Part shown: positions 32,839-45,356 of the stretch, piece after piece
Layout of the letters: every line of letters starts with the position of its first letter
Numbering within the stretch: the stretch's first letter is position 1
Source: Vibrio splendidus
Lineage (GTDB): Bacteria > Pseudomonadota > Gammaproteobacteria > Enterobacterales > Vibrionaceae
DNA length: 64,000 bases
Direction of reading: 5' to 3'
Assembly (NCBI RefSeq): GCF_024347615.1
Contig: NZ_AP025508.1
Coordinates: 3,720,001 to 3,784,000 of the forward strand
The notes under the pieces: model-generated
Seen by the model: the letters and a program-made list of their open reading frames with translations, nothing else
Told to the model about the DNA's origin: nothing
Database searches by the model: none
Program-made: the position numbers and the translations under genes

Positions 32839-35367
32839 CTAGATATTGACTATCTTTGAACTCCGAGAAGACAAGGTAGCATCGTTACGGTAAGGCACAA
32901 CATAAGAGTTGCCCTCTTCTGGATGAACAATTTGGTAGTACTGAGGCAGATTAAAGTTAATCAACTTAGACGACACCTTCGACTCATCTTTTACTGAAGT
33001 GTAGAAAGAATTCACGCTCGCGATCATCTCATCTTTTTCACCGCTGTATTGGTGATACACCTCAACTTGATTCGACTCGTCCAATACATAAATATTGAAA
33101 CCTTTGTCGGTATCCTCAAAGAAAAACTGAATTAAACCTTCACTCGCAAAACCATCAACCACTTCTGGTAACTGATACTCTTGCTCTTTATCGAGCATCA
33201 GTAAAGGTGAGCCCTTCAGCTTATTCGTCGAGATACTACGATAGAAATCGACCGAGTTTTCCAGCATCTGCACCGAAACGCCACGACGCTCAAAGAACAG
33301 GCCAAACATCTTGTTTGCCAGACGAATAGCCTTGAAGCGGCGGCGCTTCTCCGGCTCAATCGGTTTCAATCGTAAGTCGATACACTCAGCAAGCAGTTGA
33401 TACACCATATTACGCATCACACCACGCAGGTTTTTGCTGTAACAGAACACATCGACCGATTCTGGCGGTAAAGCATCTTGGTGCATTTTACCAAGTACCG
33501 TCTTCAACGCGTCGAGCATTGCAGTATCACCTTGGAAATGAAGCGTACGTACTTCATGCCAAGAGTTACGATAAACCAGATCAACACTGCCGACTAAACT
33601 CTTACCCTCTTCACCAAAACTAAAGATATCGGCGTTCTTAAGATCAACCTTCAACGCACGACCACTTAATTCAGAAGTTGGGTCACTTTCAAAGTTGATG
33701 AACATCGCCAGTTGGCTTATTTCACACGGGCTCGCCAGAGCTTGCATACTCGGGCGGCGCTTACGTAAAGAGAAGGTATTACGCAGGTCGCTCACCATTT
33801 GGTAGAACTTATCGATATCAATCTGAGCATCACGCACCACAGAGTGCAAACGCGTCGACTCGGTAATCAAACCATTAAAGAATGACCAAGCAACCAACTT
33901 ACTCAAGTACTCATGGTGTTCCAGAGAAGGCTGACCAAGAATACGATGCGCTACCAGTGGCTGCTTATACAAATACCAACCGGCTTTATTCGACTGACCC
34001 TGACGAACTTCGATGAAGCTCAAGTCTGGTTCATGCAGATCAGGAGAGATTTGGGGGTTCAGTAGTGTCACTTTACCCGGCAACACCTCAAACGCAGCGT
34101 AAAGCTTACGAGCCAAGATACTGATATCTTGTGGGCTGATTGCCGATGTGATGTCGTTACGACGCGCAAATTGAATCAGATTGCGGTAGCTCAGCATCAA
34201 GGCATCAAGCAGTGCATGGTGTACCACTTTAACTTGCTCTACCTTCCAGTTACGGCGGTTATCGAGCTCAGCAATGGTTTCATGTCCCCAATTCCAAGAC
34301 TTAGTCATCTCAGTTAAGGCTTCACGACGCCACGCAACAGAACCAATGCCCGCATCTCGTGACAACTTCTCGTGGGTCTTAAGGTAGAAACAGCGTCTCA
34401 CCAAGTCCAATCGAGTGTGGTCGTTAATGCGTTCTAGATAGCGCGTTACCTTCTCGAGCATCAGATAGTAGCTATCCATGCCATACAGATCCGGTTCATC
34501 CGCGAAGAAGCGACGCTTGGTATCAATACTCAGCAGTTGGGTGTTTGGGTATTCCCATGAATAAGCTTCTAACAGGATCGCCTTCAAAACCGATTTATAC
34601 GGTGAGTCGATACTCTTATAGAGCTGCCATAGGTTTGAACCAAAGTACTCTTCAGCAGGGATGCGGTTCAGCTTGCCGAAATCGATCCACTGCGAGCAAT
34701 CAAGATAACCATCCTGACACAGGCCTTGGACATACTCGTCGTAACACTCTTCCATTTCTGGCGGAATTATTTGCCACAACAAACGCTGGCCAGCCAAACG
34801 AACGGCAGAGCGATAGAACTCATCAAGCAGTAATAAGTGCTGTGAAGAACCACAGTTATCACCGGTCATCTCTTCAGAATGGTTTGAGCGGAAACGCTGT
34901 TCATCCATCAAGAAGAAGTTAGCTTCAACCCCTAAGGTTTCAGCCCAGTCGGTAATCAACAAACATTTGTTGGTCAGGCTGTCGCGAGATGCGCCATCCA
35001 TATCCGGAGAAACACACACCCAGATATCGAGATCACTTGAAGTGCTTTGGCCAATAGAAGAAGTACTGCCCATGGTGTACAAGCCCAGGATTGCCGGTTC
35101 AGCAGCCTCGGTGAGTTTTCCACCCAGCGTTAATTCGGTATCAGAGACAAATTGCTTTTGGAATTCATTAGGCGTGAAGCTACGAATTCCAAAAGGAACT
35201 TGTTGGTCATAATAACCAGGCATCATGGGATGATTGAAGTGAAGTAGTGCAGGAATAAGGTTGAAAACTCGCTGGCCTTGGACATTCATCAACGCCAACG
35301 CACGATCAATGCGCTGCTGATTAAGATTGTCTAATCGTTGAATCAAAGTCTGAGTGTAAGCCTGCAA
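32839..35367 (-). CDS. cyaA: Class I adenylate cyclase
   Basis: Makes cAMP from ATP for CRP signalling. The N-terminal catalytic half contains the nucleotidyltransferase motif GSTSSIGQSTSSDLDIW, and the C-terminal half is the regulatory region that responds to the sugar phosphotransferase system in enterics. I place the start at a TTG (35365-35367; 842 residues) because AAGGA lies six bases upstream and the following AYTQTLIQRLDNLNQQRIDRA aligns with the start of E. coli CyaA, which also uses UUG. A GTG ten codons upstream lacks a ribosome-binding site. It is divergent from hemC. Confidence 0.95.
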   Translation of the reverse strand: MQAYTQTLIQRLDNLNQQRIDRALALMNVQGQRVFNLIPALLHFNHPMMPGYYDQQVPFGIRSFTPNEFQKQFVSDTELTLGGKLTEAAEPAILGLYTMGSTSSIGQSTSSDLDIWVCVSPDMDGASRDSLTNKCLLITDWAETLGVEANFFLMDEQRFRSNHSEEMTGDNCGSSQHLLLLDEFYRSAVRLAGQRLLWQIIPPEMEECYDEYVQGLCQDGYLDCSQWIDFGKLNRIPAEEYFGSNLWQLYKSIDSPYKSVLKAILLEAYSWEYPNTQLLSIDTKRRFFADEPDLYGMDSYYLMLEKVTRYLERINDHTRLDLVRRCFYLKTHEKLSRDAGIGSVAWRREALTEMTKSWNWGHETIAELDNRRNWKVEQVKVVHHALLDALMLSYRNLIQFARRNDITSAISPQDISILARKLYAAFEVLPGKVTLLNPQISPDLHEPDLSFIEVRQGQSNKAGWYLYKQPLVAHRILGQPSLEHHEYLSKLVAWSFFNGLITESTRLHSVVRDAQIDIDKFYQMVSDLRNTFSLRKRRPSMQALASPCEISQLAMFINFESDPTSELSGRALKVDLKNADIFSFGEEGKSLVGSVDLVYRNSWHEVRTLHFQGDTAMLDALKTVLGKMHQDALPPESVDVFCYSKNLRGVMRNMVYQLLAECIDLRLKPIEPEKRRRFKAIRLANKMFGLFFERRGVSVQMLENSVDFYRSISTNKLKGSPLLMLDKEQEYQLPEVVDGFASEGLIQFFFEDTDKGFNIYVLDESNQVEVYHQYSGEKDEMIASVNSFYTSVKDESKVSSKLINFNLPQYYQIVHPEEGNSYVVPYRNDATLSSRSSKIVNI

Positions 35368-35432
35368 GGTAAGTCCTTGGTTTGAGATTAAATGCACTTC
35401 TGTTTAGTTACTGAACGAAAGGAGCAACAAAA

Positions 35433-35468
35433 CGTGATCAATTTAACACTTTTACCCTTAATGGTAAA
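35433..35468 (-). promoter_or_regulatory. cyaA promoter with CRP-like site over the -10
   Basis: On the minus strand TTTACC (35463-35468) and TAAATT (35440-35445) are 17 bases apart, about 66 bases upstream of the TTG start. The plus-strand sequence CGTGA-N6-TAACA (35433-35448) matches TGTGA-N6-TCACA at 8 of 10 positions and covers the -10, a position for repression like that known at E. coli cyaA. An inverted repeat TTTACC-N6-GGTAAA (35451-35468) spans the spacer and the -35. Confidence 0.45.
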
Positions 35469-35711
35469 GCAAAGGAACCTGTCATACTGGCCAATGCCTT
35501 GATGACAAAAAGTTAAACTCACGGCGCCGTAGTGTCCTCTTTATTACCTATTTCTAATAATAGCCCATGTTTCAAATGAGATACCAATCACACTATTTTG
35601 GTGAACTCATGAAAATCCCTCAGCTATCAAAGCATGGAATGATCAAACAGTAAGAATTTTCGCCTCACAATGGTAGGATTAGCCTATTACAGAACCTATA
35701 TCGGAAACACC

Positions 35712-36650
35712 ATGACAAATTCAGCACCAATCCGTATCGCGACCAGAAAAAGCCCTCTTGCCCTTTGGCAGGCATACTTTGTAAGGGATGCGCTGCAAGC
35801 TGCTCACCCTGGTTTAGAGGTTGAGTTGGTAACTATGGTGACCAAAGGTGACATCATCCTAGATACCCCGCTGGCTAAAGTGGGTGGTAAAGGGTTGTTC
35901 GTTAAAGAACTCGAAGTAGCCATGCTAGAAGGTCGTGCTGACCTAGCCGTTCACTCAATGAAAGATGTACCGGTCGACTTCCCTGAAGGTCTAGGTCTAG
36001 TAACTATCTGTGAACGTGAAGACCCTCGTGATGCTTTCGTTTCAAACACTTACAACAACATCGACGAGCTACCACAAGGTGCTGTCGTGGGTACATGTAG
36101 CCTGCGTCGTCAATGTCAGTTGCTAGAATACCGCCCAGATCTCATCATCAAAGAACTGCGCGGCAATGTTGGTACTCGTCTAGGTAAACTCGATGATGGT
36201 CAATACGATGCGATCGTACTGGCTGCTGCAGGTCTTAAACGTCTAGAGCTAGAAGAGCGTATTCGTAGCTTCATCGAACCAGAGCAATCTCTCCCTGCTG
36301 TTGGCCAAGGCGCTGTTGGTATTGAGTGTCGCCTTGATGACGAGCGTCTGATTAAACTCCTTGAACCACTGAATCATAAAGACACGGCTGATCGTGTACT
36401 GTGCGAACGTGCAATGAACCTTACCCTAGAAGGTGGTTGTCAGGTTCCTATCGGCAGCTATTCATTATTAGATGGCGATAATATCTGGCTACGTGCATTA
36501 GTAGGCGAACCGGATGGTTCTAAAATGGTTCGTGGTGAGATCTCTGGCCTTCGCAAAGATGCAGAAGCGCTTGGCGTTACTCTGGCAAATCAATTGCTGG
36601 ATGATGGCGCGAGAGAAATCTTAACCAAGCTCTACGCTGACCAAGAATAA
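35712..36650 (+). CDS. hemC: Porphobilinogen deaminase (hydroxymethylbilane synthase)
   Basis: Start at the ATG at 35712 (312 residues, [17 protein letters not shown]), with GGAAAC upstream; 14 earlier codons are not conserved. The enzyme joins four porphobilinogens into hydroxymethylbilane on a dipyrromethane cofactor attached to Cys243 in GGCQVPIG. Substrate-binding arginines lie in CSLRRQCQ and ELRGNVGTR. It is first in hemC-hemD-hemX-hemY and divergent from cyaA, the classical arrangement. Confidence 0.97.
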
Positions 36651-36652
36651 TC

Positions 36653-37381
36653 ATGACAGTGTTGGTGACACGTCCCGGCTCAGAGGGACAATCGCTTTGC
36701 CAACAACTAGCGGATGAAGGGATTCAAGCAATCCATCATCCGCTTATTCGTATCGTTGATAATCCACACTCATCGAATTTAAGCACCCAGCTTAATAACA
36801 GCGATATCATTATTGCAGTCAGTCACCACGCTGTGACCGCTGCCCAAAACATCCTTTCGAAAACTTCATCTATTTGGCCAACTTCGCCGCTTTATCTTGG
36901 CGTTGGTCAAAAAACTGCGCACGTTTTAAGCAAAGTTAGTAAACAAAAAGTAAACTATCCCCAAGTGAGTGATAGTGAACATCTTCTCAAACTTACTGAA
37001 CTTAATGGCGTAGATAATAAATCCATTTTGATACTGCGTGGAAATGGTGGGCGTGAGCTCATTCGAGATTCTTTACTCAATCGAGGTGCACAAGTCTCTT
37101 ATTGTGAGACCTACCGTAGAGAATATATTCCCATTAACGATCACAATATCTATCAAACATGGATAAACAAAAAAACGTCCAAAGTTGTCATCACTAGTCA
37201 GGAACAATTGGAGTATCTCTGCTCAATTACCCCTGATGAGTATTTGGCTTGGCTTTCAACGAGACAACTATTTGTCCCAAGCCAGCGCATAGTAGAACGA
37301 GCACAACAACTCGGTTTCTCGAACGTGACCAATACTCATAGTGCTACGAACCAAATATTACTGGCTGCTCTCCGGCCCTAG
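36653..37381 (+). CDS. hemD: Uroporphyrinogen-III synthase
   Basis: A 242-residue two-lobed enzyme that closes hydroxymethylbilane with inversion of ring D. Sequence conservation in HemD is low. The N-terminal MTVLVTRPGSEGQSL, the central ILILRGNGGRELIRD and YRREY support the call, as does the start two bases after hemC. Base composition is slightly more AT-rich than hemC, usual for this fast-evolving gene. Confidence 0.93.
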   Translation: MTVLVTRPGSEGQSLCQQLADEGIQAIHHPLIRIVDNPHSSNLSTQLNNSDIIIAVSHHAVTAAQNILSKTSSIWPTSPLYLGVGQKTAHVLSKVSKQKVNYPQVSDSEHLLKLTELNGVDNKSILILRGNGGRELIRDSLLNRGAQVSYCETYRREYIPINDHNIYQTWINKKTSKVVITSQEQLEYLCSITPDEYLAWLSTRQLFVPSQRIVERAQQLGFSNVTNTHSATNQILLAALRP

Positions 37382-37400
37382 CTAGAAACAGGAAATAAGC

Positions 37401-38627
37401 ATGACAAGCAAAAAAAATAATGAGCATATTGAACCTGAAAAGAAACAAGACACTCAGCCAGTAGTTGTTGAAAACGAAAAAGCTGAATCTACAGAGACAA
37501 AACAGCCTGAAAAAAAACTTGATGCCTCTGCGTCAAATACGGTTCAAAGTGAACAGCCTCAAGCTGAGCATAAAGAGCAAATCGAGAAAGCAGAAAAACA
37601 AGGTAAGCGCGGTGTCAAACTAGGCGCTATTGCGATCGCTATTTCTATTATTTTCAGTGGCGGCATCGCATTTCAAATGCAGCAAAAGAGCGCTGAGTAC
37701 TCAACTCAAATCGCTGCTCTTCAAACACAACTGCAAAATACCCAATCTGCAGTAAATAAAGACCTGCAAACCATCAAGCAAGAGACTATCCAAGAAGCTT
37801 CTCACGCAGTGGAGAAAACTCAGGTCGTACAATCCCAGCAACAAAAGAGTATTCAAAGCCTGCAGTTAGCAGTAGCTGACGTTAAAGGCCGTCGACCAAA
37901 TGACTGGTTGCTTGCTGAAGCCGATTACCTAGTAAAACTAGCAGGTCGTAAATTGTTCCTTGAGCATGATGCCGTTAGCGCAACCAAACTAATGGAAAGC
38001 GCCGATCAACGTATCGCCGCACTAAATGACCCAAGCTTAGTATCACTGCGCCAATCAATGACCAATGACATTACTAAGCTTCGCACTATCCCTCTTATCG
38101 ACCGCGATGGCTTAGTTTTACGCATCACAAGCCTACAACAGCAAGTCGATACGCTACCGCTTGCCAATGCAATTCTTCCAGAAGCTGCAGTTGTTGAGAA
38201 AAAAGCGGTATCAAAAGATATTAATGATTGGCAGAACAACCTGATGACGTCGATGAAAGACTTCTCAGAAAACTTCATCACCTTCCGTAGTCGTGATGGT
38301 GAAGTCATCCCTCTACTCTCTCCTGAGCAACACTTCTACCTACGTGAGAATATCAAGGGTAAATTAGAGACCGCAATTCGTGCTGTCTACAAAGAGCAAG
38401 GTGATGTCTACAGTGCAGCACTTAATACCGCTAGCGAGTGGTCGAAAGCGTACCTAAACCAAGATAACAACTCAGTGATTGAATTTGAAAAGGCGATTAA
38501 ACAGTTAAGTGAGCAGAATATCTCTGTGAAATACCCTGTAAAACTTGAGTCTCAAAATGAGTTGTCAGATGTTATACGTGAGCGCCTACGTCGTGAAGTG
38601 ACCGTTATGACCACGGAGGAGAAATAA
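37401..38627 (+). CDS. hemX: HemX (uroporphyrinogen-III C-methyltransferase-like membrane protein)
   Basis: A 408-residue protein with a highly charged, low-complexity cytoplasmic N-terminus (1-70) and one transmembrane segment at about 72-92. A coiled coil (about 94-160) and a periplasmic alpha-helical domain with GRRPNDWLLAEADYLVKLA follow. Despite its annotation history it lacks methyltransferase motifs; HemX is thought to be a scaffold or regulator of haem synthesis. Its TAA shares one base with the hemY ATG. Confidence 0.93.
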   Translation: MTSKKNNEHIEPEKKQDTQPVVVENEKAESTETKQPEKKLDASASNTVQSEQPQAEHKEQIEKAEKQGKRGVKLGAIAIAISIIFSGGIAFQMQQKSAEYSTQIAALQTQLQNTQSAVNKDLQTIKQETIQEASHAVEKTQVVQSQQQKSIQSLQLAVADVKGRRPNDWLLAEADYLVKLAGRKLFLEHDAVSATKLMESADQRIAALNDPSLVSLRQSMTNDITKLRTIPLIDRDGLVLRITSLQQQVDTLPLANAILPEAAVVEKKAVSKDINDWQNNLMTSMKDFSENFITFRSRDGEVIPLLSPEQHFYLRENIKGKLETAIRAVYKEQGDVYSAALNTASEWSKAYLNQDNNSVIEFEKAIKQLSEQNISVKYPVKLESQNELSDVIRERLRREVTVMTTEEK

Positions 38628-39808
38628 TGATTCGCTGGATTTTTCTTTTTCTCGTTCTAGGTGCCGGATTAGTTGTCGGTACCCAGTTCTCAGGTCAGCA
38701 AGGTTATGTCCTGATCTCGATAGCAAATAAGACCATTGAGATGAGCGTGACAACACTGGTTATTTTTGTCATTGCTCTTCTCGCTGCTCTATTCGGCTTG
38801 GAGTACCTATTCAAAAAGCTTATGTACGCAAGCTCAACGACTTGGAACTGGTTCAGTGTTCGTAAACTAAAACGTTCTCGTCGTTATACCAATGAAGGCA
38901 TCATCAAACTTCTTGAAGGTGATTGGAAAGGCGCAGAGAGGAAAGTAACTCGTTGGGCTAATCATCACGACATGCCTCTGCTTTGTTATTTAGTCGCTTC
39001 TCAAGCTGCCCATGAACAAGGTAATACGAGTGAGCGTGATAAATACATCGAACTTGCTAGCCAGCAAGAGGACTCTCTACTAGCCGTTGAGCTAACTAAA
39101 GCAAAACAACAGATCAGTGAATCGAACTACGAAGCCGCATTCGATACACTTTCGACCTTAAAAGGTACGTACCCTAATAACACCGCTGTACTTGGCCTAT
39201 TAAAAGCCACCTACATGCAGCTTAAACTCTGGCAACCATTACTAGAGTTAACGCCTAAGCTAGCTAAAAACAAGCTTCTTACGGCTGATGAGCAAGTTGA
39301 GTTAGAACAAAAAGCACAATGCGGCTTGCTTCACGATGTGGCACAGCAGCAAGGTAGCGAAGGTTTAATCAGCCATTGGAACAAGCTTTCAAGAAAGCAG
39401 AAACAAAGCTCTCACCTTGTTTCCTGCTTTGTGAAGCAACTGATCGCTCGTAAAGCTGACTCAGAAGCCTTCACTGTGATCAAAGAGAACATTGCGAAGA
39501 GTGGTTCAAATGAGCTCTACATGTTACTTCCAGAGCTTAACCTTGCCGATCACCACCCAGTCGTTGTAATGCTAGAGCGCGCCATCAGTAAAGATGGTGG
39601 CAATGCCGAAGCACACAGTGCATTGGCTCAGTTCTACCTAAGAGAACAGAAGTGGGCAGAAGCGCAAAGTCACTTTGAAAAAGCACTAGCACTTCGCTCT
39701 AATGTTTCAGATTACGGATACCTATCTGATGCACTAGAGAAGCAGAACCTAACGAAAGCAGCCCATGAAGTTTCTCGTAAGGCACTCGCTCTCGTTCAGC
39801 CAGCGTAA
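38627..39808 (+). CDS. hemY: HemY (TPR inner-membrane haem-biosynthesis protein)
   Basis: A 393-residue protein with two N-terminal membrane segments (about 2-18 and 38-62) and a cytoplasmic stretch of TPR-like helices to the C-terminus, for example AEAHSALAQFYLREQKW. This is the proteobacterial HemY, not the Gram-positive oxidase of the same name. It is probably a scaffold in haem synthesis. It overlaps hemX by one base and closes the operon at a terminator. Confidence 0.93.
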   Translation: MIRWIFLFLVLGAGLVVGTQFSGQQGYVLISIANKTIEMSVTTLVIFVIALLAALFGLEYLFKKLMYASSTTWNWFSVRKLKRSRRYTNEGIIKLLEGDWKGAERKVTRWANHHDMPLLCYLVASQAAHEQGNTSERDKYIELASQQEDSLLAVELTKAKQQISESNYEAAFDTLSTLKGTYPNNTAVLGLLKATYMQLKLWQPLLELTPKLAKNKLLTADEQVELEQKAQCGLLHDVAQQQGSEGLISHWNKLSRKQKQSSHLVSCFVKQLIARKADSEAFTVIKENIAKSGSNELYMLLPELNLADHHPVVVMLERAISKDGGNAEAHSALAQFYLREQKWAEAQSHFEKALALRSNVSDYGYLSDALEKQNLTKAAHEVSRKALALVQPA

Positions 39809-39826
39809 TTCAAAACGACTCAAACT

Positions 39827-39853
39827 AAGCCGATGTCTAGCATCGGCTTTTTT
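39827..39853 (+). terminator. Terminator of hemCDXY
   Basis: Stem AAGCCGATG / CATCGGCTT with loop TCTAG, followed by T6. Confidence 0.9.
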
Positions 39854-40386
39854 GTATCTGTTATTTGCCTCTACAACACATCTCATCGAACCCTACGCGT
39901 CCAACGCCACGCCACCAAACTAACTATTAAATTACGCAATGAAGCCTCTCAAACACACGGAGAACTACTTTAATTGTGTCTGTATGTAGTTTGCGATTTT
40001 TATAAACAAGCCCTAAGAAGAGGCTCGAGAGGAATCATAAAGAAAAGTGACGCCTCTAAGCTGAAGAGTAAAAGGAGCTCACTTTGAGAGAAGACATTTA
40101 AAGATATTCACCAACAGACCAAAAGCCACGTTAAATCACGCTGAATTAGCAATTAAATGGCCATCAATATTACAACTATAAAACGCTAAAGCCGGGGCTT
40201 CACGTAACTGCTTAATAGGTTCATCTATTAAGCAGTAGAGATATAGCAAGAGTTGCCGAACCAGCAAAACCTTGTGACTAAAGACGAGACATCTTTATCA
40301 ACCAGTTCAAATTAGTAAGAAGTAAACCTCACTAAGACATTCTCTAAAGGTTAACCATTGAATCGATAGCCACAAATATCAACTAA
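39854..40386. other. Non-coding gap between the hem terminator and the IS630 element, with one long hairpin
   Basis: No gene is supported in these 533 bases. The one clear structure is a perfect 12-base inverted repeat, ACTGCTTAATAG / CTATTAAGCAGT (40207-40218 and 40225-40236), with a 6-base loop and no T-run. The rest looks like neutral spacer. Confidence 0.6.
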
Positions 40387-40401
40387 TACCAATTCCATTA
40401 A

Positions 40402-40920
40402 TTAACTTACCAATCGAGTCCAATCTCTAAAGCAGAGGGATTGGACTCTGCGTTTATCTTCACAAAAACTGTTCCAAGCATTGCATACTGAGTTCACTAT
40501 ATCGTTATAGTTTTCAAAACACCTATTCGCTAACTTGTATTGTCGAAGCCATTGCCAAACTTGTTCTATCGGGTTTAATTCTGGTGAATATGGCGGGATA
40601 TGGATTATCGTGATGTTCTTAAAATGATTGGCTAAATGTGTTTGATGCCAGCTCGCTTGATCCATAATAACCACGGAATGTTTACCTCTAGGGGTCGCCG
40701 TTGAGATTAATTCAAGATGCTTCGTCATTGCTTCCATGTTGCTTAACGGTGAAACAATAGCTTCAGCTTCGCCTGTATTGATACAAACGGCTCCAAACAA
40801 ATAAGCGTACTCAAATTGTTGCTGTTGAACGGCTCTAGGTCGAGTTCCTTTTTCTGCCCAAATCTTGGTTGTGGTATTGCGTTGACCAAATCTAGCTTCA
40901 TCTTGAAACCAAACAAGCAC
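40402..40920 (-). CDS. IS630 transposase, catalytic C-terminal part (second frame)
   Basis: A 172-residue frame carrying the DDE catalytic domain: FQDEARFGQ (first Asp), VVIMDQASWHQ (second Asp) and PPYSPELNPIEQVWQWLR (Glu), all intact. It lacks the DNA-binding half, which lies in another frame at 40949-41425. The frames join near an A7 tract at about 40973-40979. Loss of one base there, or a +1 shift, gives a continuous protein of normal IS630 length through KKFPIETILKIPGHIHLKE. Transposition therefore depends on frameshifting or transcript slippage, or the copy is inactive. Confidence 0.88.
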   Translation of the reverse strand: MLVWFQDEARFGQRNTTTKIWAEKGTRPRAVQQQQFEYAYLFGAVCINTGEAEAIVSPLSNMEAMTKHLELISTATPRGKHSVVIMDQASWHQTHLANHFKNITIIHIPPYSPELNPIEQVWQWLRQYKLANRCFENYNDIVNSVCNAWNSFCEDKRRVQSLCFRDWTRLVS

Positions 40921-40948
40921 TTCTTTTAAGTGGATATGCCCAGGGATC

Positions 40949-41425
40949 TTAAGGATCGTTTCTATTGGGAATTTTTTTAAAAGATTCTTGAGCTTCTTCT
41001 GATTGTTTTGGGTGCTTTGAACGTGTCGTTATCCAACTCAAATTAAGTTCATGCAGTAAGCGGTATACACCGGATGGTTGGTAAGATATATCAAATTCAT
41101 CAAGGATGAATTGTGTGATGTCACTCCCTTGTAAGCGCCCACCCTCAGGTTTTATTGCATTTGAAGTGACGTATTCTTTAAGATGTTTTTTTTGCTCAAT
41201 AGTGAGTCTGGAAGGTCTTCCTGTATGAGGTTTTTCTACTAACCCTTCAACACCAAAATCAAGATAGGCCTTGATCCATTTATTCACACTGAGACGACTG
41301 ACTTTAAGAAATGACGCGATTTCAGTTCGATTTTTACCATCGATAAAGTGAGAGACCGCGAGTAATCTTAGCCTCAACCTCGCGTTGGAGGTTGCGCCGA
41401 TAAGCTTTGATAAATCTGAGTTCAT
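40949..41425 (-). CDS. IS630 transposase, DNA-binding N-terminal part (first frame)
   Basis: A 158-residue frame with a helix-turn-helix (GKNRTEIASFLKVSRLSVNKW, about 29-49) and a second winged-helix region (about 90-135, YQPSGVYRLLHELNLSW) typical of IS630 and Tc1-like transposases. It ends in KKIPNRNDP, which departs from the family just after the poly-A tract where the frame is lost; the rest of the enzyme continues in another frame at 40402-40920. Confidence 0.85.
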   Translation of the reverse strand: MNSDLSKLIGATSNARLRLRLLAVSHFIDGKNRTEIASFLKVSRLSVNKWIKAYLDFGVEGLVEKPHTGRPSRLTIEQKKHLKEYVTSNAIKPEGGRLQGSDITQFILDEFDISYQPSGVYRLLHELNLSWITTRSKHPKQSEEAQESFKKIPNRNDP

Positions 41426-41609
41426 ATAGGCTCCTTTCAGAGTCTATATTAGATCATGAATTTAATGGAATTGGTATAACGTAATCAAGCGCTTCTAGAA
41501 AGAGCAGGACTTTTATAATAAGTGTTGGAATATCAGAGCTCGAGATCAACGGACAACGCTTCTACAAAACTCGAAGTTGAATAATAAGATTCATATGCTG
41601 GAAACAACG

Positions 41610-41636
41610 AAAGCCTAGTCGTCAGACTAGGCTTTC
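41610..41636. terminator. Strong hairpin terminator downstream of the IS element
   Basis: An 11-base perfect stem, AAAGCCTAGTC / GACTAGGCTTT, with loop GTCA. No gene directly precedes it; it may back up the rRNA terminator. From 41477 to 41609 I see nothing else. Confidence 0.7.
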
Positions 41637-41724
41637 TAATATGTGCCGATATAGCGTGAAGTGCAGGGGCGAGATAGCTTTACAGCACTCATACAACCTA
41701 ACAGCAAAACATTTTTCTCCAAAT

Positions 41725-41757
41725 GTAAAAAAGCCCTGCTATTTCTAGCAGGGCTTC
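41725..41757 (-). terminator. Terminator of the downstream rRNA operon
   Basis: Stem AAGCCCTGCT / AGCAGGGCTT with a 6-base loop, followed on the minus strand by T6, ten bases beyond tRNA-Asp. Confidence 0.88.
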
Positions 41758-41766
41758 TCTAATAAG

Positions 41767-41843
41767 TGGCGGAGTGGACGGGACTCGAACCCGCGACCCC
41801 CGGCGTGACAGGCCGGTATTCTAACCAACTGAACTACCACTCC
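41767..41843 (-). tRNA. tRNA-Asp (anticodon GTC)
   Basis: 77 bases including an encoded CCA. Acceptor stem GGAGTGG / CCACTCC, D-loop around AGTTGGTTAGAA, anticodon loop CTGTCAC with GTC, and T-arm GGGTTCGAGTCCC. It is the distal gene of the downstream rRNA operon; the upstream operon has no such gene. Confidence 0.97.
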
Positions 41844-41908
41844 GCAGTGGTCAACTCACTAAGTGAGCGTCCATATCTCCAGGTCGGTCAACCTAAAGAT
41901 TTAATTTA

Positions 41909-42028
41909 AAGCCTGGCGATGTCCTACTCTCACATGGGGAAACCCCACACTACCATCGGCGCTATTGTGTTTCACTTCTGAGTTCGGCATGGAATCAGGT
42001 GGGTCCACAATGCTATGGTCGCCAAGCA
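41909..42028 (-). rRNA. rrf: 5S ribosomal RNA, downstream operon
   Basis: 120 bases from TGCTTGGCGACCATAGC to GTAGGACATCGCCAGGC, ends pairing as in 5S rRNA. It differs from the other copy at 47558-47677 by one base in the GGGGTTTCCCC / GGGGCTTCCCC loop. Confidence 0.97.
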
Positions 42029-42128
42029 AATTTTAAAATTCGGAAAGCTTATCTAAAAGTATTTCTCTTCAAACTCATTCAAGCGTTTGGTATTTCTATT
42101 GAGTCCACAAAACCCCTTGGGTGTTGTA

Positions 42129-45021
<2,893 letters not shown>

Positions 45022-45292
45022 ATACAACCCGAAAGGGTCTCTATTTGCTTTCACTTTAAAAAGTGAAGACAAATAAGCGTATGGCAACTAACCAAGGTTT
45101 TTGGTTGTCATCAAGAAGGGTTAATTCCTGATAACTGTTTGCCGGACTCAATTGTGAATCAAACTAAAGTTTGATTCGAATACAAGACACTTGAATGTGT
45201 TTGTTGTGTTTATCTAATGAAAGATAAACATTGAGAACTTTTAAATTTGATTGAATTACTCGTAAGTAAATCAATCAGTCAGCTTTCCAAAT

Positions 45293-45303
45293 TGTTAAAG
45301 AGC
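45293..45303 (-). promoter_or_regulatory. boxA antitermination site in the 16S-23S spacer (downstream operon)
   Basis: GCTCTTTAACA on the minus strand, the NusB/NusE binding core of rRNA antitermination, between tRNA-Ala and 23S. Confidence 0.85.
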
Positions 45304-45356
45304 TAGATTTCTTTCGAAACCATTTTTAAATATTTTCAGATAAAAACACTTAAAGA

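Larger units (their letters stand above)
40387..41476 (-). mobile_element. IS630-family insertion sequence
   Basis: An element of about 1.09 kb bounded by perfect inverted repeats TACCAATTCCATTAA (40387-40401) and TTAATGGAATTGGTA (41462-41476). The outermost TA on each side would be the TA target duplication usual for this family, giving a 1086-base element. The inside holds a minus-strand transposase in two frames. It lies in the non-coding gap between hemY and the rRNA operons and interrupts no visible gene. Confidence 0.9.
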
